Part shown: piece after piece, positions 14,970 through 15,072 of the stretch
Position numbering within the stretch: the stretch's first letter is position 1
How the letters are laid out: each line of letters begins with the position of its first letter
Origin: CALFMR01 sp035550595
Lineage (GTDB): Bacteria; Acidobacteriota; Vicinamibacteria; Vicinamibacterales; SCN-69-37
Reading direction: 5' to 3'
NCBI GenBank assembly: GCA_035550595.1
Contig: DASZOV010000118.1
Location: forward strand, 1 to 15,072
DNA length: 15,072 bases
The notes under the pieces: model-generated
Told to the model about the DNA's origin: nothing
Database searches by the model: none
The model's input: only the letters and a program-made list of their open reading frames with translations
Made by a program: the position numbers and the translations under genes

Positions 14970-15059
14970 TTAGCGCATTCGCGACATGCCGCGCACCGGG
15001 CCGGAATCCTCGCCGTGGCAAGGACAGGCGCAACAGTAACACGTGGTGGCGCGGGGCAT
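14970..15059 (-). CDS. Cys-rich leader peptide, candidate cysteine attenuator ORF
   Basis: A 29-codon frame from ATG (15057-15059) to TAA (14970-14972). The peptide begins MPRATTCYCCACPCHGED, with Cys at positions 7, 9, 10, 12 and 14: five of eight residues between 7 and 14. It then becomes Gly/Arg/Met-rich and ends at R29. It is followed after 22 nt by a strong terminator and then by the siroheme/sulfite reductase operon. Translation through the Cys codons would report charged tRNA-Cys supply. No Shine-Dalgarno precedes it. A GACGAT hexamer sits 6 nt before the ATG, the same spacing as the leaderless-looking starts elsewhere in the window. The frame stays open to the window edge, so it could be the end of a longer gene. 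A metal-binding micropeptide is another possibility. Confidence 0.65.
   Translation of the reverse strand: MPRATTCYCCACPCHGEDSGPVRGMSRMR
14972..14991 (-). promoter_or_regulatory. Candidate antiterminator segment at the end of the leader ORF
   Basis: In the RNA this segment reads CGGC, AUG, UCGCG, AAUGC, GCU. CGGC, UCGCG and GCU can pair in order with GCCG, CGCGA and AGC of the terminator 5' arm: 12 pairs, interrupted by a 3-nt bulge and a 5x1 internal loop. It spans codons 23 to the stop of the leader ORF. A ribosome finishing the ORF would cover it, and one stalled at Cys codons 7-14 would leave it free. Pairing was worked out by hand; no folding energy was calculated. Confidence 0.5.
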
Positions 15060-15072
15060 GGTGCGATCGTCT

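Noticed and set aside
14948..15072. Leader region as merely the 3' end and terminator of an upstream unrelated gene
   Set aside because: Not fully excluded because the frame is open to the window edge. The Cys cluster, spacing to the terminator, pairing of the ORF end with the terminator, and lack of a promoter before the operon make attenuation the better reading.

Overview
The window is about 15 kb of GC-rich bacterial chromosome. The best guess is an uncultured or poorly known Acidobacteriota, possibly Vicinamibacteria. This rests on the 'VWFA-related' exported protein, a family best known from Acidobacteria, together with the PIG-L, NIPSNAP and Tat-exported fucosidase genes and the base composition. 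No rRNA, tRNA, CRISPR array, insertion sequence or phage gene was seen.

Layout. (1) 1-100, minus: N-terminal 33 codons of a class I DAHP synthase (aroG type). (2) 167-3598, minus: a tight three-gene operon of exported proteins (repeat-like lipid/peptide-exported protein of unknown role, VWFA-related protein, PIG-L deacetylase). (3) 3682-5927: two convergent Tat-exported proteins, a NIPSNAP-domain protein (plus) and a GH29 alpha-L-fucosidase (minus). (4) 6135-6908: a type II toxin-antitoxin pair (plus) facing a lone second antitoxin-like gene (minus), with a perfect 20-bp palindrome between them. (5) 7047-8546, minus: S-adenosylhomocysteine hydrolase, then 334 bp of non-coding DNA with imperfect 76-82-bp repeats, then a TlpA-like thioredoxin with an odd Cys-rich tail. 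(6) 9823-11498, plus: pntAB-pntB of the proton-translocating transhydrogenase, without pntAA next to it. (7) 11651-14864, minus: an assimilatory sulfur operon made of precorrin-2 dehydrogenase/ferrochelatase, uroporphyrinogen-III C-methyltransferase and a siroheme/4Fe-4S ferredoxin-dependent reductase. The first two make siroheme and the third uses it.

The main discovery candidate is the leader of that last operon (14865-15072). A 29-codon reading frame holds five Cys codons in an eight-codon stretch. It ends 22 nt before a strong intrinsic terminator (13-bp stem with one G-U, 5-nt loop, U6), which is followed by the siroheme/sulfite reductase operon with no obvious promoter of its own. The last codons of the small ORF can pair with the 5' arm of the terminator, as expected of an antiterminator. 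This is the architecture of a ribosome-mediated cysteine attenuator controlling sulfite reduction, and it supports calling the reductase a sulfite rather than a nitrite reductase.

Other structural signals are two heptanucleotide-period arrays at gene 3' ends (7006-7040 and 11602-11636), several genes whose TANNNT box sits 6-10 nt before the start codon with no Shine-Dalgarno (probable leaderless mRNAs), and palindromes or direct repeats at the antitoxin promoters. All calls come from reading the sequence; no database search was run.
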